Source of the DNA: Rodentibacter genomosp. 1
GTDB taxonomy: Bacteria > Pseudomonadota > Gammaproteobacteria > Enterobacterales > Pasteurellaceae
Assembly (NCBI RefSeq): GCF_001999285.1
Contig: NZ_MLHN01000010.1
Coordinates: 1-64,000, forward strand
Length of the DNA: 64,000 nt
Reading direction: 5' to 3'
Shown here in pieces: positions 32,877 to 41,267 of this stretch. Position 1 is the first letter of the stretch. The number at the start of each line of letters is the position of its first letter. Below the pieces are notes generated by a model that ran no database searches, was not told the origin of the DNA, and was given only the letters and a program-made list of their open reading frames with translations. The position numbers and the translations under genes are program-made.

Positions 32877-33758
32877 CTAACTAATCAACATTTTGCTGTA
32901 TTGTTCAATCATTGCTGCGCTGATTTGGGTGTCGTTTATTTCTGCCGACCGCACCACTCCGCGCATTAATTTGCTTAATCGGCGTGCATTGCCCTTACAG
33001 GCTTTAATCAGAGGTTCATTAAACTCACTGGTGTTTAATGCACTTTCCGCTAACATCGCTAAATCTTCATCGGGTAGGGCGTTACCTAAATCACAGGCAA
33101 ATCCCACTCGGCTATAAAGTTGTGCCAGTTCGTTGTTTTTCCCTTTTAAATTCACTAAGAGGCGTGGCATTCCGGCTAAAATCACGCCACATTGGGTCAA
33201 GTCGTGAATGCGACGGATAAACTCCAAAGCTCGGGTAGAAAGCAATTCTGCTTCATCAATCATTAGCAAACGCTCTGAGCCTTTCAGTTTTTCCACAATG
33301 CTGGAGAGTACATCATTATTAATTCCCCGACTGTTTGCCCCCACTGCTTCGGCAATCTTGCGGAGCAATACTTTCGGATTGCAACTTGGATCGGTTTCAA
33401 TCAATACTGCAGAGCTGTGTTCTTTGGCATATTGTTTCAACATCTGCGTTTTGCCTAAGCCTGCCGCACCATAAATCACGTTAATTTCACCTTCTGCTTG
33501 AGCAAACTGCATGATTTCCATTCCTTGTTTTGCCGTCATCGTTGGGACAAAAGCGTTGTTGTATTTCGCTTCTACCACTTTTGCTTTTTGGCGGGCTAAA
33601 AGCTCATCAACTTTTTCATCCAGCCACTTTGTATCAGTTGGATATTTGTCGTTCAGGTATTGGCTTATCGTGGTACCTGATGTATCAAACAAGGTTGCCA
33701 CCTGTTTTTGGGTCATTTTGTTTGCCTTCATAAAGGCGTGTAATTCTTGGTTTTTCAT
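32877..33758 (-). CDS. Transposition target-capture ATPase MuB-like
   Basis: 293 aa from the ATG at 33758. N-terminal HTH (KQVATLFDTSGTTISQYLN), Walker A GAAGLGKTQ and Walker B LLMIDEAEL. MuB-type AAA+ ATPases bind target DNA, stimulate the transposase and give target immunity. Co-transcribed right after the transposase gene. Confidence 0.9.
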   Translation of the reverse strand: MKNQELHAFMKANKMTQKQVATLFDTSGTTISQYLNDKYPTDTKWLDEKVDELLARQKAKVVEAKYNNAFVPTMTAKQGMEIMQFAQAEGEINVIYGAAGLGKTQMLKQYAKEHSSAVLIETDPSCNPKVLLRKIAEAVGANSRGINNDVLSSIVEKLKGSERLLMIDEAELLSTRALEFIRRIHDLTQCGVILAGMPRLLVNLKGKNNELAQLYSRVGFACDLGNALPDEDLAMLAESALNTSEFNEPLIKACKGNARRLSKLMRGVVRSAEINDTQISAAMIEQYSKMLIS

Positions 33759-33768
33759 TGTCTCCCCC

Positions 33769-35709
33769 TTACTCATTCACTAACTTTTTTCTTGCTTCCC
33801 ACGCCTCTTTTTGTACTCGGGTTAAGAAAATCGGCGTAGGCTCTTCTTTCGGTTTGGCTTTGGTGCGTAGCAACTCAAAGCTAGGTTGATGTTCAATGGT
33901 GATAACAGGGTTCAATTCTGCCTCTGCCAGAGCGATTTTGTTTGCCGCCCGTTTTTTCATTCCCTCGGCACGTTGCTGTTGTTTTTGTTCAACAAACGGA
34001 ATCGGGAACGCATTGCGTTTATGGGCTTCAAATTCGGCATTACAGATAAAACTGCCTTCTTTCGTGCGCACCTGTACCCAATTAGGGTTATGAATATCGA
34101 CACAAACCATCACTTCTTGTCCTTGGTAATTCAACAAATCAAGATGGAAATATTTGTGCTTATTCCATTCAATTAAGCCTCGTTGTGTGGTACGAATAAA
34201 GGCTGGGCGTTGAATGTCCCGAAGTTCGTTTTCACTTAAATAAATCATCAAATCAGGATTGCACACCCGTTGATATTTTTCTGCCGGCGTACAGCCGATT
34301 TTGCGGTGAATATGTTCGTGGTTATACCAATGGATCACTTCTGCAATCACCGCTTTTAGCTCCTCCCAAGTGGGTAATTCCCGTCGGGCTTTTTGCTGTT
34401 TCGCGGTAAGCTGTGTACCTTTCCCGTTGCTGTATGCCAATTGGCGGGCAAGCATTTTACGGGTTGCTTCAGGATCGGCATTTTTGCCATAATAGGTTTC
34501 AAATTGTTCCGCAATGCGTAATCCCACGGTTTTATTAAGTCTTTCAATAATGCCTCGTCCTTGTGGATTTCCGGCAATCCCCGTGGCGTGATGAATCGAA
34601 AAGCGGGGCAAAATACCCGTGATTTCAGCATCTAATAGCTTGTTCTTTTCCCCACCACCGTTATCAGAGTAATAAATGGCGGGTACGCCGTGTGTCTGAA
34701 TGCTGTGTCGTAAGGCATCAAGGACAGCAAAACCATTTTCCGCTAAGGCAAGCGACCAACCGACTATCTTACGACTCGCCCCATCCACAATCATGGTAAG
34801 CTCCGGTGTAAACGGTCTCCCATGTATCGGATGTGCCACTTTCATTTTCAGACTATGCCCGTCACCAATCCAAATATCATTGGCAGCAAAAGGTGACCAA
34901 TCACGCTCAACATAAGGCAATAACTGCTTATATTTTGAGCCGCTCAAACGTCCTTTTTGTAAAATATGCTTAGGCAATTTATTCAATGCATGCCGCACTT
35001 GGTCTAAACTGGGTAAGGCATCCAACATATCGGGCTGCTCGTGATAGCGTTCCTGCCACTCTGCACAAAAATAACGGTAGCTTTCAGCCACACTTAAGGC
35101 ATTTTTCTGCCTAAAAATCCCCAAGAACCAAGACAGATACCACACATCTTCTGCCTTTTTCGCCATCCTTTTCATCGGGGCAAGGGCTTTCAAACGTGCT
35201 TCCGGCGTATCCGCTTTCTCATAATCCAACACCCACTGATTTAAAGTGCGGTCGGAAAGCGTTCTGTTTTTCCCTTTCTTGTTATTGGCAAGCTCCACCA
35301 ACCTCATCAATTCTGCGGAAACCTCACCATGCTTAATTTGTTCACATAAAAACTTAACGGCTTTGTAACGGGGCTGTGCTTGTTCAAGTTCTAACACTTT
35401 CACCACCAACGCCATCCTTGCGTCTGCGGCATCACGCTGTTTTGCCGTCAAGGTTTTTAGATCAACTTGGCGGAGAGCGAGTGGGGCTTTGGGTTTGGAT
35501 TTCACAACTGTCACTGCAAATTTGCGGTAAATTTCATCTTGTACCGCCTGTGGCAGGGACGATAGAGCATATTCAACACCACCGCCTTTAACCCCCTTTA
35601 ATGGTTGAGATTGCCATTTTTCTTTTCTAGCTTGTCTATTTACATTGCTTGGATGTTTAGATAATCCTCCAATGCCAACTAATTCTTTTGCACTAAACCA
35701 TAATTTCAT
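33769..35709 (-). CDS. Mu-type DDE transposase A
   Basis: 646 aa. The N-terminal winged helix (WFSAKELVGIGGLSKHPSNV) binds the enhancer; a central DNA-binding part follows. The catalytic DDE core is D283 (GDGHSLK), D349 (YSDNGGGE) and E389 (GIIERLN), with a basic C-terminal region for B and ClpX contact. It carries out integration and replicative transposition. The N-terminal domain is clearly related to that of the repressor at 36157-36870, as in Mu, where both bind the operator/enhancer. Confidence 0.93.
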   Translation of the reverse strand: MKLWFSAKELVGIGGLSKHPSNVNRQARKEKWQSQPLKGVKGGGVEYALSSLPQAVQDEIYRKFAVTVVKSKPKAPLALRQVDLKTLTAKQRDAADARMALVVKVLELEQAQPRYKAVKFLCEQIKHGEVSAELMRLVELANNKKGKNRTLSDRTLNQWVLDYEKADTPEARLKALAPMKRMAKKAEDVWYLSWFLGIFRQKNALSVAESYRYFCAEWQERYHEQPDMLDALPSLDQVRHALNKLPKHILQKGRLSGSKYKQLLPYVERDWSPFAANDIWIGDGHSLKMKVAHPIHGRPFTPELTMIVDGASRKIVGWSLALAENGFAVLDALRHSIQTHGVPAIYYSDNGGGEKNKLLDAEITGILPRFSIHHATGIAGNPQGRGIIERLNKTVGLRIAEQFETYYGKNADPEATRKMLARQLAYSNGKGTQLTAKQQKARRELPTWEELKAVIAEVIHWYNHEHIHRKIGCTPAEKYQRVCNPDLMIYLSENELRDIQRPAFIRTTQRGLIEWNKHKYFHLDLLNYQGQEVMVCVDIHNPNWVQVRTKEGSFICNAEFEAHKRNAFPIPFVEQKQQQRAEGMKKRAANKIALAEAELNPVITIEHQPSFELLRTKAKPKEEPTPIFLTRVQKEAWEARKKLVNE

Positions 35710-35725
35710 AACAGCTCATCCTTAT

Positions 35726-35947
35726 TTAATCTAGATATCTGCTAGGCCATATATCTTTTGGTTCTTTTCCTAGTGCATCAGCAATAATTTTCTCGCCTTT
35801 TGGATAACGTTTATCAAAAGCATTTCTCAATGTTGTTTTTGCTAATCCATGCTTAATCCCTAATTGAGCTAATGAAATCCCTTTTTTAATCAATTCAGCT
35901 CTAATGTCTGCTCTATGCATATCATTAGATCTTCCTTTTTCTTTCAT
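35726..35947 (-). CDS. ner: Ner-like DNA-binding regulator
   Basis: 73 aa; HTH in GISLAQLGIKHGLAKTTLRN, C-terminal EPKDIWPSRY typical of Ner/SfsB/Nlp. In Mu, Ner turns down early transcription and repressor transcription. First gene of the early operon, with AAGGA upstream of the ATG. Confidence 0.88.
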   Translation of the reverse strand: MKEKGRSNDMHRADIRAELIKKGISLAQLGIKHGLAKTTLRNAFDKRYPKGEKIIADALGKEPKDIWPSRYLD

Positions 35948-36156
35948 TTTGTGCGATCCTTAAAAACTAGTCGTTTAACTACTTGATTAAGTACTTAATC
36001 ACCTACGATTTGAAATATATATCAAATCATTTTCTTAATCAATAGGTGATTTAATAAATTTTTTCAAAATCTTTTTAGTGATTATTTAAATCATTGATTT
36101 TGCTTAACTTAATCATTTGAATATTTTAATCCCATTTTGATTAAGAAAGGTGCTTT
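35948..36156. promoter_or_regulatory. Repressor/early promoter control region with repeated operators
   Basis: About 209 bp between divergent ner and repressor genes with at least five copies of TTAATCA/TGATTAA: a perfect 18-bp palindrome at 35984-36001 (TGATTAAG TA CTTAATCA), CTTAATCA at 36034, TGATTTAA at 36046, TGATTATTTAAATCA at 36079-36093, and single copies near 36108 and 36138. A second palindrome GATTTGA/TCAAATC lies at 36007-36028. These are probable binding sites for the repressor, Ner and the transposase N-terminus. Confidence 0.75.
36014..36042 (-). promoter_or_regulatory. Candidate early promoter Pe
   Basis: On the minus strand TTGATT (-35, 36037-36042), a 17-bp spacer and TATATT (-10, 36014-36019). 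The -35 overlaps a CTTAATCA operator copy and the -10 lies in the GATTTGA palindrome, so a bound repressor would block it. Confidence 0.6.
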
Positions 36157-36870
36157 ATGAAATCATCTGATAAAGTCTGGTTTACTGCCAAAGAATTAGA
36201 GGGGCTAAATGGTCTTCCTTCTCATGCGACAAACATTACAAGGAAAGCTAAAAATGAAAATTGGATAACTAGGGAGGCTAAAGGTGTAAAAGGGGGAGGG
36301 TTTGAATATCATATATCAAGTCTACCAAAGCTGACCCAAATGTCTTTAGGATTTAGAGATGGAATACAAGCGATAATAAGTAATTTACATGATTCAGCCG
36401 AAAAACATGCAATAAAAGAAAATGGCTTTGCTGATTTCAATCAAGTTAATCCCGATTATTATGAACCTATTGATGACTTTAGAGACGTTAGAGTTTCTGC
36501 TGGGTTGGGTTCTGAAAACGAAGAACAATATGAACCCGCTTACATAATGGTTGAAAGCTCTTGGTTTCAAAGAACTGGGATTAAATCTAAAGACTGTGCA
36601 ATGTTTACAGTCAAGGGTGAAAGCATGGAACCAACTTTAAGGGATGGCGAAGAGATTATTGTAGACCGCTCAAAACGCCAATTACAAGAGGGTAAAATTT
36701 TTGTCCTAAATCACGGTGGTGCAATGTTAGTGAAAAAAGTGCAATTTACCTATGAGGGGATTGAGTTGTTAAGTGATAACACCGCATACCGCCCCATAAA
36801 AATTACCAATGAAGAAGCCGACAGATTACGTGTTATCGGACAACTTGTGAGAGGATATCGTAATTTTTAG
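36157..36870 (+). CDS. LexA-like (S24) prophage repressor with Mu-type DNA-binding domain
   Basis: 237 aa. Residues 7-57 (WFTAKELEGLNGLPSHATN onward) are the same winged helix as in the transposase N-terminus. The C-terminal half is a peptidase S24 domain: catalytic Ser in GESME (S156), Lys in LVKKVQ (K193/K194) and an Ala-Gly cleavage site in VSAGLG (A115-G116). Self-cleavage on RecA activation, i.e. SOS induction, is expected. Mu's own repressor lacks S24. The only rightward gene of the prophage. Confidence 0.88.
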   Translation: MKSSDKVWFTAKELEGLNGLPSHATNITRKAKNENWITREAKGVKGGGFEYHISSLPKLTQMSLGFRDGIQAIISNLHDSAEKHAIKENGFADFNQVNPDYYEPIDDFRDVRVSAGLGSENEEQYEPAYIMVESSWFQRTGIKSKDCAMFTVKGESMEPTLRDGEEIIVDRSKRQLQEGKIFVLNHGGAMLVKKVQFTYEGIELLSDNTAYRPIKITNEEADRLRVIGQLVRGYRNF

Positions 36871-36899
36871 CTATTACAGCAATTTAAAACCAATAAAAA

Positions 36900-36918
36900 A
36901 GGCTGGATAACCCAGCCT
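36900..36918 (-). terminator. Terminator facing transcription entering from recQ
   Basis: AGGCTGG / CCAGCCT hairpin with six Ts on the minus strand only. It lies downstream of the + strand repressor but is oriented to stop leftward transcripts coming from the host side. Confidence 0.65.
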
Positions 36919-36920
36919 GC

Positions 36921-36979
36921 CATTCATAATTTAAAGCCCCTTAAAACGCATTTTAAAAACTGTTTAAAAACCACCTAAA
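36921..36979. repeat. Phased TTTAAA array 8 (prophage left end)
   Basis: Boxes centred near 36932.5, 36942.5, 36954.5, 36965.5 and 36976.5 (10-12 bp apart) between the repressor terminator and the transposase-site region. Confidence 0.5.
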
Positions 36980-36984
36980 CACCG

Positions 36985-37162
36985 CCAATTTTTATGCAAA
37001 TAAAAACCCAATTTTCGCCCATTTTCAACCAATTCCCACCATTTTTATTTTTTGCATAAAATTCCCCACCAAAACCGCCCAAGCCCCACCACACAAGCCT
37101 CAAGCCAATTTTTTCGACCCAAATTTTTTCTTTTTCTCTATGCAAATATTGTCACTACCCCA
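36985..37162. other. Prophage left-end region with transposase-site-like motifs
   Basis: Three TTATGCAAA/TTTTGCATAA-type motifs near 36991, 37050 and 37139, spaced about 60 and 90 bp, like L3, L2 and L1 of Mu, in cytosine-rich DNA. The end should read CA; candidates are CA at 37153-37154 (GTCA) or 37161-37162 (CCCA). No 5-bp duplicate can be checked because the other end is cut off. Confidence 0.5.
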
Positions 37163-37165
37163 TAA

Positions 37166-37258
37166 GGTGTTCTTGTTTATTTATGGACAAGCAACGCAAC
37201 TGAGGAAATTGGTAAACTTATGGGAATAGCCAGAAACCTTGCCTGCCATTACAAGTAA
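37166..37258 (+). pseudogene. Possible 3' remnant of a host gene split by the prophage
   Basis: Right after the probable prophage end an open frame of 30 codons (GVLVYLWTSNATEEIGKLMG and 10 more residues) runs to a TAA. It has no start and looks like a protein C-terminus. The rest would be on the other side of the prophage, outside the window. The parent gene is not recognised. Confidence 0.3.
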
Positions 37259-37569
37259 TTGATTGAATTTTATAGCTTTTTTAGCATTAGTTTATTAATG
37301 CCAATAACTAGTAAATATCTTTTTCAGTTTTGGTGATCCGATTATAAAAGAAACTTGATCTATTAAAACAAGTACACCGAATTCTCTTCCCTATAAGGCT
37401 TTAACCCTATTTTGATCAACTATCTCTACTACACCAGATTTTTTTATCCTTCTAACAATATAGGAAATATTCTACAAGATGAGCTCATCTTGTCTGTGTA
37501 AAAATTTCTTCTTTGTGAGACTAGAATAAATTTAATAAATCCTAAAGGCTCGCAGAATAAATTGAACTT
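37259..37569. other. Non-coding AT-rich stretch downstream of recQ
   Basis: No gene seen. It contains a perfect 20-bp palindrome with no loop (ACAAGATGAG/CTCATCTTGT, 37474-37493). No T-run follows, so it is not a clear terminator; it may be a protein-binding site or a remnant of mobile DNA. Confidence 0.5.
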
Positions 37570-39426
37570 TTAGTCTATTTCAGTCTTTGTCAGGGCTTTC
37601 TGGTGTGTTTTAATCAAATTTATAAAAGGTTGGGCAAATCGTTCTAATTTTATTGTGCCCACGCCGTTAATTTGCAGCATTTCAATATTAGAGGTCGGCA
37701 TATATTGTGCCATTTCTTGTAGTGTTGCATCATTGAACACGATATAAGGGGGGATATTTTCCTTGTCGGCAATTTGTTTACGTAAAAAACGCAGGCGGGA
37801 AAAGAGATCTTTGTCGTAATTAACTATCGTGCTTCGTTGTGGGCTGTGAGCAATTTTACTGATTGCGGAAATACGTGGCATGGCAAGCTCCAGAGGTACT
37901 TCTCCTTTTAGCACAGGTTTGGCATTTTCTGTGAGTTGTAGGGTGGTATTAAACTCTCCGATCACCTGCTGTATAAAGCCTAAGTGAATCAATTGGCGAA
38001 TCACCGATTGCCAATGTTCCTTACTTTTATCTTTCCCAATACCATAAACGCTCAGTTTATCGTGTTGACGTTCGAGGAGTTTTTGATTTTGCATTCCTCG
38101 TAATACGCCAATCACATATTGTGCCCCGAAACATTGCCCTACTCGGTAAATAGTGGACATCACTTTTTGCGCATCCACTAAACCGTCATATTTTTTCGGT
38201 GGATCTAAACAAATATCGCAGTTATTGCAGGGTGTTTGGCGATGTTCACCGAAATAATTAAGTAACACCAAACGACGGCAAGTTTGGCTTTCGGCAAATT
38301 CGCCGATGGCTTCTAGTTTGTGCTGTTCGATTTTCCGTTGAGATGTTTCCGGTTTCTCCAGTAAGATCTTTTGTAACCAAGCATAATCTGCCGGTTCATA
38401 AAATAATACAGCTTCGGCAGGTAAGTCATCCCGTCCCGCACGACCGGTTTCTTGATAGTAAGATTCAATGCTGCGCGGTAAATCAAAATGTGCCACGAAA
38501 CGGACATTGGATTTATTGATTCCCATACCAAAAGCAATGGTTGCGACTACCACTTGCACATTATCGCGTTGAAAATCCTGCTGTACACGTTCACGTTGTG
38601 CCGCTTCCATGCCTGCATGGTAAGCCGCAGCGGATATACCTTTATTACGTAAACTTTCCGCTATCCGTTCGACCTTATTACGGCTGTTACAATAAACAAT
38701 GCCACTTTTGCCTTTTTGAGCCAACACGAAACGGGCAAGTTGCTCCATGGGTTTAAATTTTTCTTCCAGTGTATAGCGAATATTCGGGCGATCGAAGCTA
38801 CCCACATATTTATACGGATTTTGCAGTTTAAGGTGGGTAAGAATATCTTGCTGTGTTGTGTAATCTGCCGTTGCTGTGAGCGCCATAATAGGAGCATTCG
38901 GAAAGCTGGATTTTAACCCGCCGAGTTGGGTATATTCGGGGCGAAAATCATGTCCCCATTGGGAAATGCAATGTGCCTCATCAATGGCGATAAAACTGAC
39001 TTGGCAATAGGAAATCAGCTGGAAAAAGCTGTTCGTCATCACCTTTTCCGGTGAGATATAAAGGAGTTTAAGCGTCCCAGAAATCAGCTTATTCTGTACT
39101 TGTTGCTGCTGTTCTAATGTTTGGCTGGAATTGAGAAAATCGGCCTCAATACCATTGGCCTGTAACTGATCTACCTGATCTTTCATTAAGGATATGAGAG
39201 GGGAGATCACCAGCGTAATCCCATTAAAACAGAGTGCCGGAATTTGATAACAGAGCGATTTACCATTCCCCGTTGCCATCACTACCAGTGAATCTTGTCC
39301 ATTCAATGCAGCATTGATCACTTCTTCCTGCCCTTTGCGGAAAGATTGATAACCAAATACCGAATTTAGCACGGAAAGTGCGGTCGGTTTTTCCTGTGTT
39401 TTTGGGGAAGGGCGCGCGTGGGACAT
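37570..39426 (-). CDS. recQ: ATP-dependent DNA helicase RecQ
   Basis: 618 aa from the ATG just after the cyaY stop (TAATATG). Superfamily 2 helicase motifs: FRKGQEEVI (motif 0), MATGNGKSLCYQ (I), DEAHCISQWGHDFRP (II), LTATAD (III), then YYQETGRAGRD (VI). A zinc-binding CRR-CDICLDPP segment, RQC and a C-terminal HRDC domain follow. Acts in RecF-pathway repair and fork restart 3'-5'. Co-transcribed with cyaY. Confidence 0.93.
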   Translation of the reverse strand: MSHARPSPKTQEKPTALSVLNSVFGYQSFRKGQEEVINAALNGQDSLVVMATGNGKSLCYQIPALCFNGITLVISPLISLMKDQVDQLQANGIEADFLNSSQTLEQQQQVQNKLISGTLKLLYISPEKVMTNSFFQLISYCQVSFIAIDEAHCISQWGHDFRPEYTQLGGLKSSFPNAPIMALTATADYTTQQDILTHLKLQNPYKYVGSFDRPNIRYTLEEKFKPMEQLARFVLAQKGKSGIVYCNSRNKVERIAESLRNKGISAAAYHAGMEAAQRERVQQDFQRDNVQVVVATIAFGMGINKSNVRFVAHFDLPRSIESYYQETGRAGRDDLPAEAVLFYEPADYAWLQKILLEKPETSQRKIEQHKLEAIGEFAESQTCRRLVLLNYFGEHRQTPCNNCDICLDPPKKYDGLVDAQKVMSTIYRVGQCFGAQYVIGVLRGMQNQKLLERQHDKLSVYGIGKDKSKEHWQSVIRQLIHLGFIQQVIGEFNTTLQLTENAKPVLKGEVPLELAMPRISAISKIAHSPQRSTIVNYDKDLFSRLRFLRKQIADKENIPPYIVFNDATLQEMAQYMPTSNIEMLQINGVGTIKLERFAQPFINLIKTHQKALTKTEID

Positions 39427-39427
39427 A

Positions 39428-39733
39428 TTAGAATTGGATAGCTTCACCGTGTGCAGCACAAGCTTCCGTTAAACTCACCCAAAAATTTTTACCGTCATTG
39501 GAGATCCATTCACCATTTTTGCAGGCAAAATGAAAACCACCTAGTTTGCTGGCAAGCCAAAGTTCAAACAAAGGCTCTTGTTTGTTGATAACAATTTGTG
39601 TGCGATTACCAAAGGTCATAGTAAACACAGCACCTTGAGTTTCACAATCCACATCGGCACCTTGCTCTTCTAATTCTTCTTCAATTTTTTGCCAAATTTG
39701 TTCAATGTTTTGATGAAATTCTGCAACATTCAT
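39428..39733 (-). CDS. cyaY: Frataxin homologue CyaY
   Basis: 101 aa starting MNVAEFHQNIEQIWQKIEEE, with an acidic first helix (iron binding) and the conserved QEPLFELWLASKLGGFHF sheet. Modulates IscS in iron-sulphur cluster assembly. Divergently placed from lptM/lysA and upstream of recQ, a usual cyaY-lysA arrangement in gammaproteobacteria. Confidence 0.93.
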   Translation of the reverse strand: MNVAEFHQNIEQIWQKIEEELEEQGADVDCETQGAVFTMTFGNRTQIVINKQEPLFELWLASKLGGFHFACKNGEWISNDGKNFWVSLTEACAAHGEAIQF

Positions 39734-39829
39734 AAAGTTTTTCCTTTCAAATCTGATAGAATGCGGCAGATTATAAAGCCTTTTGCCCCCTTGTGAAAGG
39801 CGGATTTAACGATGAGTGGGAGAGAAAAA

Positions 39830-39946
39830 ATGAAACAATTATTGTCAATTTTAGTATTAAGTGCAGTTTGTACCTTAGCGACAGGTTGTGGTGTAAAAGG
39901 CCCATTGTATTTTCCGGAAAAAGAGCAAACCCAACAAAATCCATAA
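39830..39946 (+). CDS. lptM: LPS-assembly lipoprotein LptM (YifL)
   Basis: 38 aa: MKQLLSILVLSAVCTLATGC signal with a lipobox ending at the cysteine, then GVKGPLYFPE, the YifL/LptM hallmark. LptM helps oxidative maturation of LptD. It has GGGAGAG upstream and lies 15 nt before lysA, the classic position. Confidence 0.9.
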   Translation: MKQLLSILVLSAVCTLATGCGVKGPLYFPEKEQTQQNP

Positions 39947-39961
39947 TTGGTGAGACATAAT

Positions 39962-41209
39962 ATGAATTTTTTTCAATATCAAAATAATCAACTCTATGCC
40001 GAGCAACTGCCGGTACAACAACTTGCCGAACAGTTCGGTACGCCCCTTTATATCTATTCCCGTGCGACCCTGGAACGTCATTGGCATGCGTTTAATGAGG
40101 CGTTAGGCTCACATCCCCATTTAATTTGTTTTGCCGTGAAATCTTGCTCTAACATTGGGGTATTAAGTGTTATGGCAAAATTAGGTTCAGGTTTTGATAT
40201 TGTTTCGCAAGGTGAATTGGAACGCGTATTGGTGGCTGGGGGGGATGCTTCGAAGGTCGTTTTTTCCGGTGTCGCAAAATCCCGAGAAGAGATTATGCGT
40301 GCTTTAGAAGTGGGGATTCGTTGTTTCAATGTGGAATCAGTGTCTGAACTTCACCACATCAACCTCATTGCCGGCGAAATGGGAAAAATTGCACCGATTT
40401 CTTTGCGTGTAAACCCTGATGTAGATGCGCACACGCACCCCTATATTTCCACAGGTTTAAAAGAAAATAAATTTGGTGTCAGCGTGGACGAAGCCCGTGA
40501 AGTCTATAAGCTGGCAGCAAGCCTACCGAATGTGAAGATCACGGGGATGGATTGTCATATCGGATCGCAACTCACAGAATTACAACCCTTTTTAGATGCG
40601 ACAGATCGTCTAATTGTGTTAATGGAACAACTCAAACAAGATGGCATTGCCTTGAAACATTTAGACTTAGGCGGCGGTTTAGGGGTGACTTATACCAATG
40701 AAACCCCACCTCATCCCAGCGAGTATGCCAAAGCCTTGTTGGAAAAATTAAAAGATTATCCGGATCTTGAAATTATTCTTGAACCGGGACGGGCAATCAC
40801 CGCCAATGCAGGCATTTTGGTGGCAAAAGTCCAATATTTGAAAAGTAACGAAAGCCGAAATTTTGCCATCACAGATACCGGTATGAACGATATGATTCGC
40901 CCTGCATTGTATGAGGCTTATATGGATATTGTGGAAATTGACCGCACTTTAGTACGTGAAAAAGCAGTTTACGATGTGGTCGGGCCGGTGTGCGAAACCT
41001 CGGATTTTTTAGGCAAACAGCGTGAACTTGCCATTGCCGAGGGGGATTATATCGCACTATGTTCTGCTGGCGCTTATGGGGCGAGTATGTCCTCCAACTA
41101 CAATTCCCGTCCACGTACAGCCGAAGTGTTAGTGGATGGAGACAAAGCGCATTTAATCCGCCGCCGTGAAAGTTTGCAAGAACTTTGGGCGTTGGAATCC
41201 ATCATTTAA
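39962..41209 (+). CDS. lysA: Diaminopimelate decarboxylase
   Basis: 415 aa from the ATG at 39962 (an upstream GTG is less likely). PLP lysine in CFAVKSCSN (K60), HIGSQ (PLP phosphate), GGGLG, EPGRAI and the CETSD active-site motif of the partner subunit. Last step of lysine synthesis (meso-DAP to lysine). Ends before a USS-pair terminator shared with convergent hslR. Confidence 0.94.
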   Translation: MNFFQYQNNQLYAEQLPVQQLAEQFGTPLYIYSRATLERHWHAFNEALGSHPHLICFAVKSCSNIGVLSVMAKLGSGFDIVSQGELERVLVAGGDASKVVFSGVAKSREEIMRALEVGIRCFNVESVSELHHINLIAGEMGKIAPISLRVNPDVDAHTHPYISTGLKENKFGVSVDEAREVYKLAASLPNVKITGMDCHIGSQLTELQPFLDATDRLIVLMEQLKQDGIALKHLDLGGGLGVTYTNETPPHPSEYAKALLEKLKDYPDLEIILEPGRAITANAGILVAKVQYLKSNESRNFAITDTGMNDMIRPALYEAYMDIVEIDRTLVREKAVYDVVGPVCETSDFLGKQRELAIAEGDYIALCSAGAYGASMSSNYNSRPRTAEVLVDGDKAHLIRRRESLQELWALESII

Positions 41210-41225
41210 TATTCTCTTAAAAAAG

Positions 41226-41266
41226 AAAGTACGGTTGAAAAATAACTAGATTTTCAACCGCACTTT
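41226..41266. terminator. Bidirectional terminator built from a USS pair
   Basis: AAAGTACGGTTGAAAA / TTTTCAACCGCACTTT, one mismatch, between convergent lysA and hslR; one arm is a full uptake sequence. Confidence 0.85.
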
Positions 41267-41267
41267 T

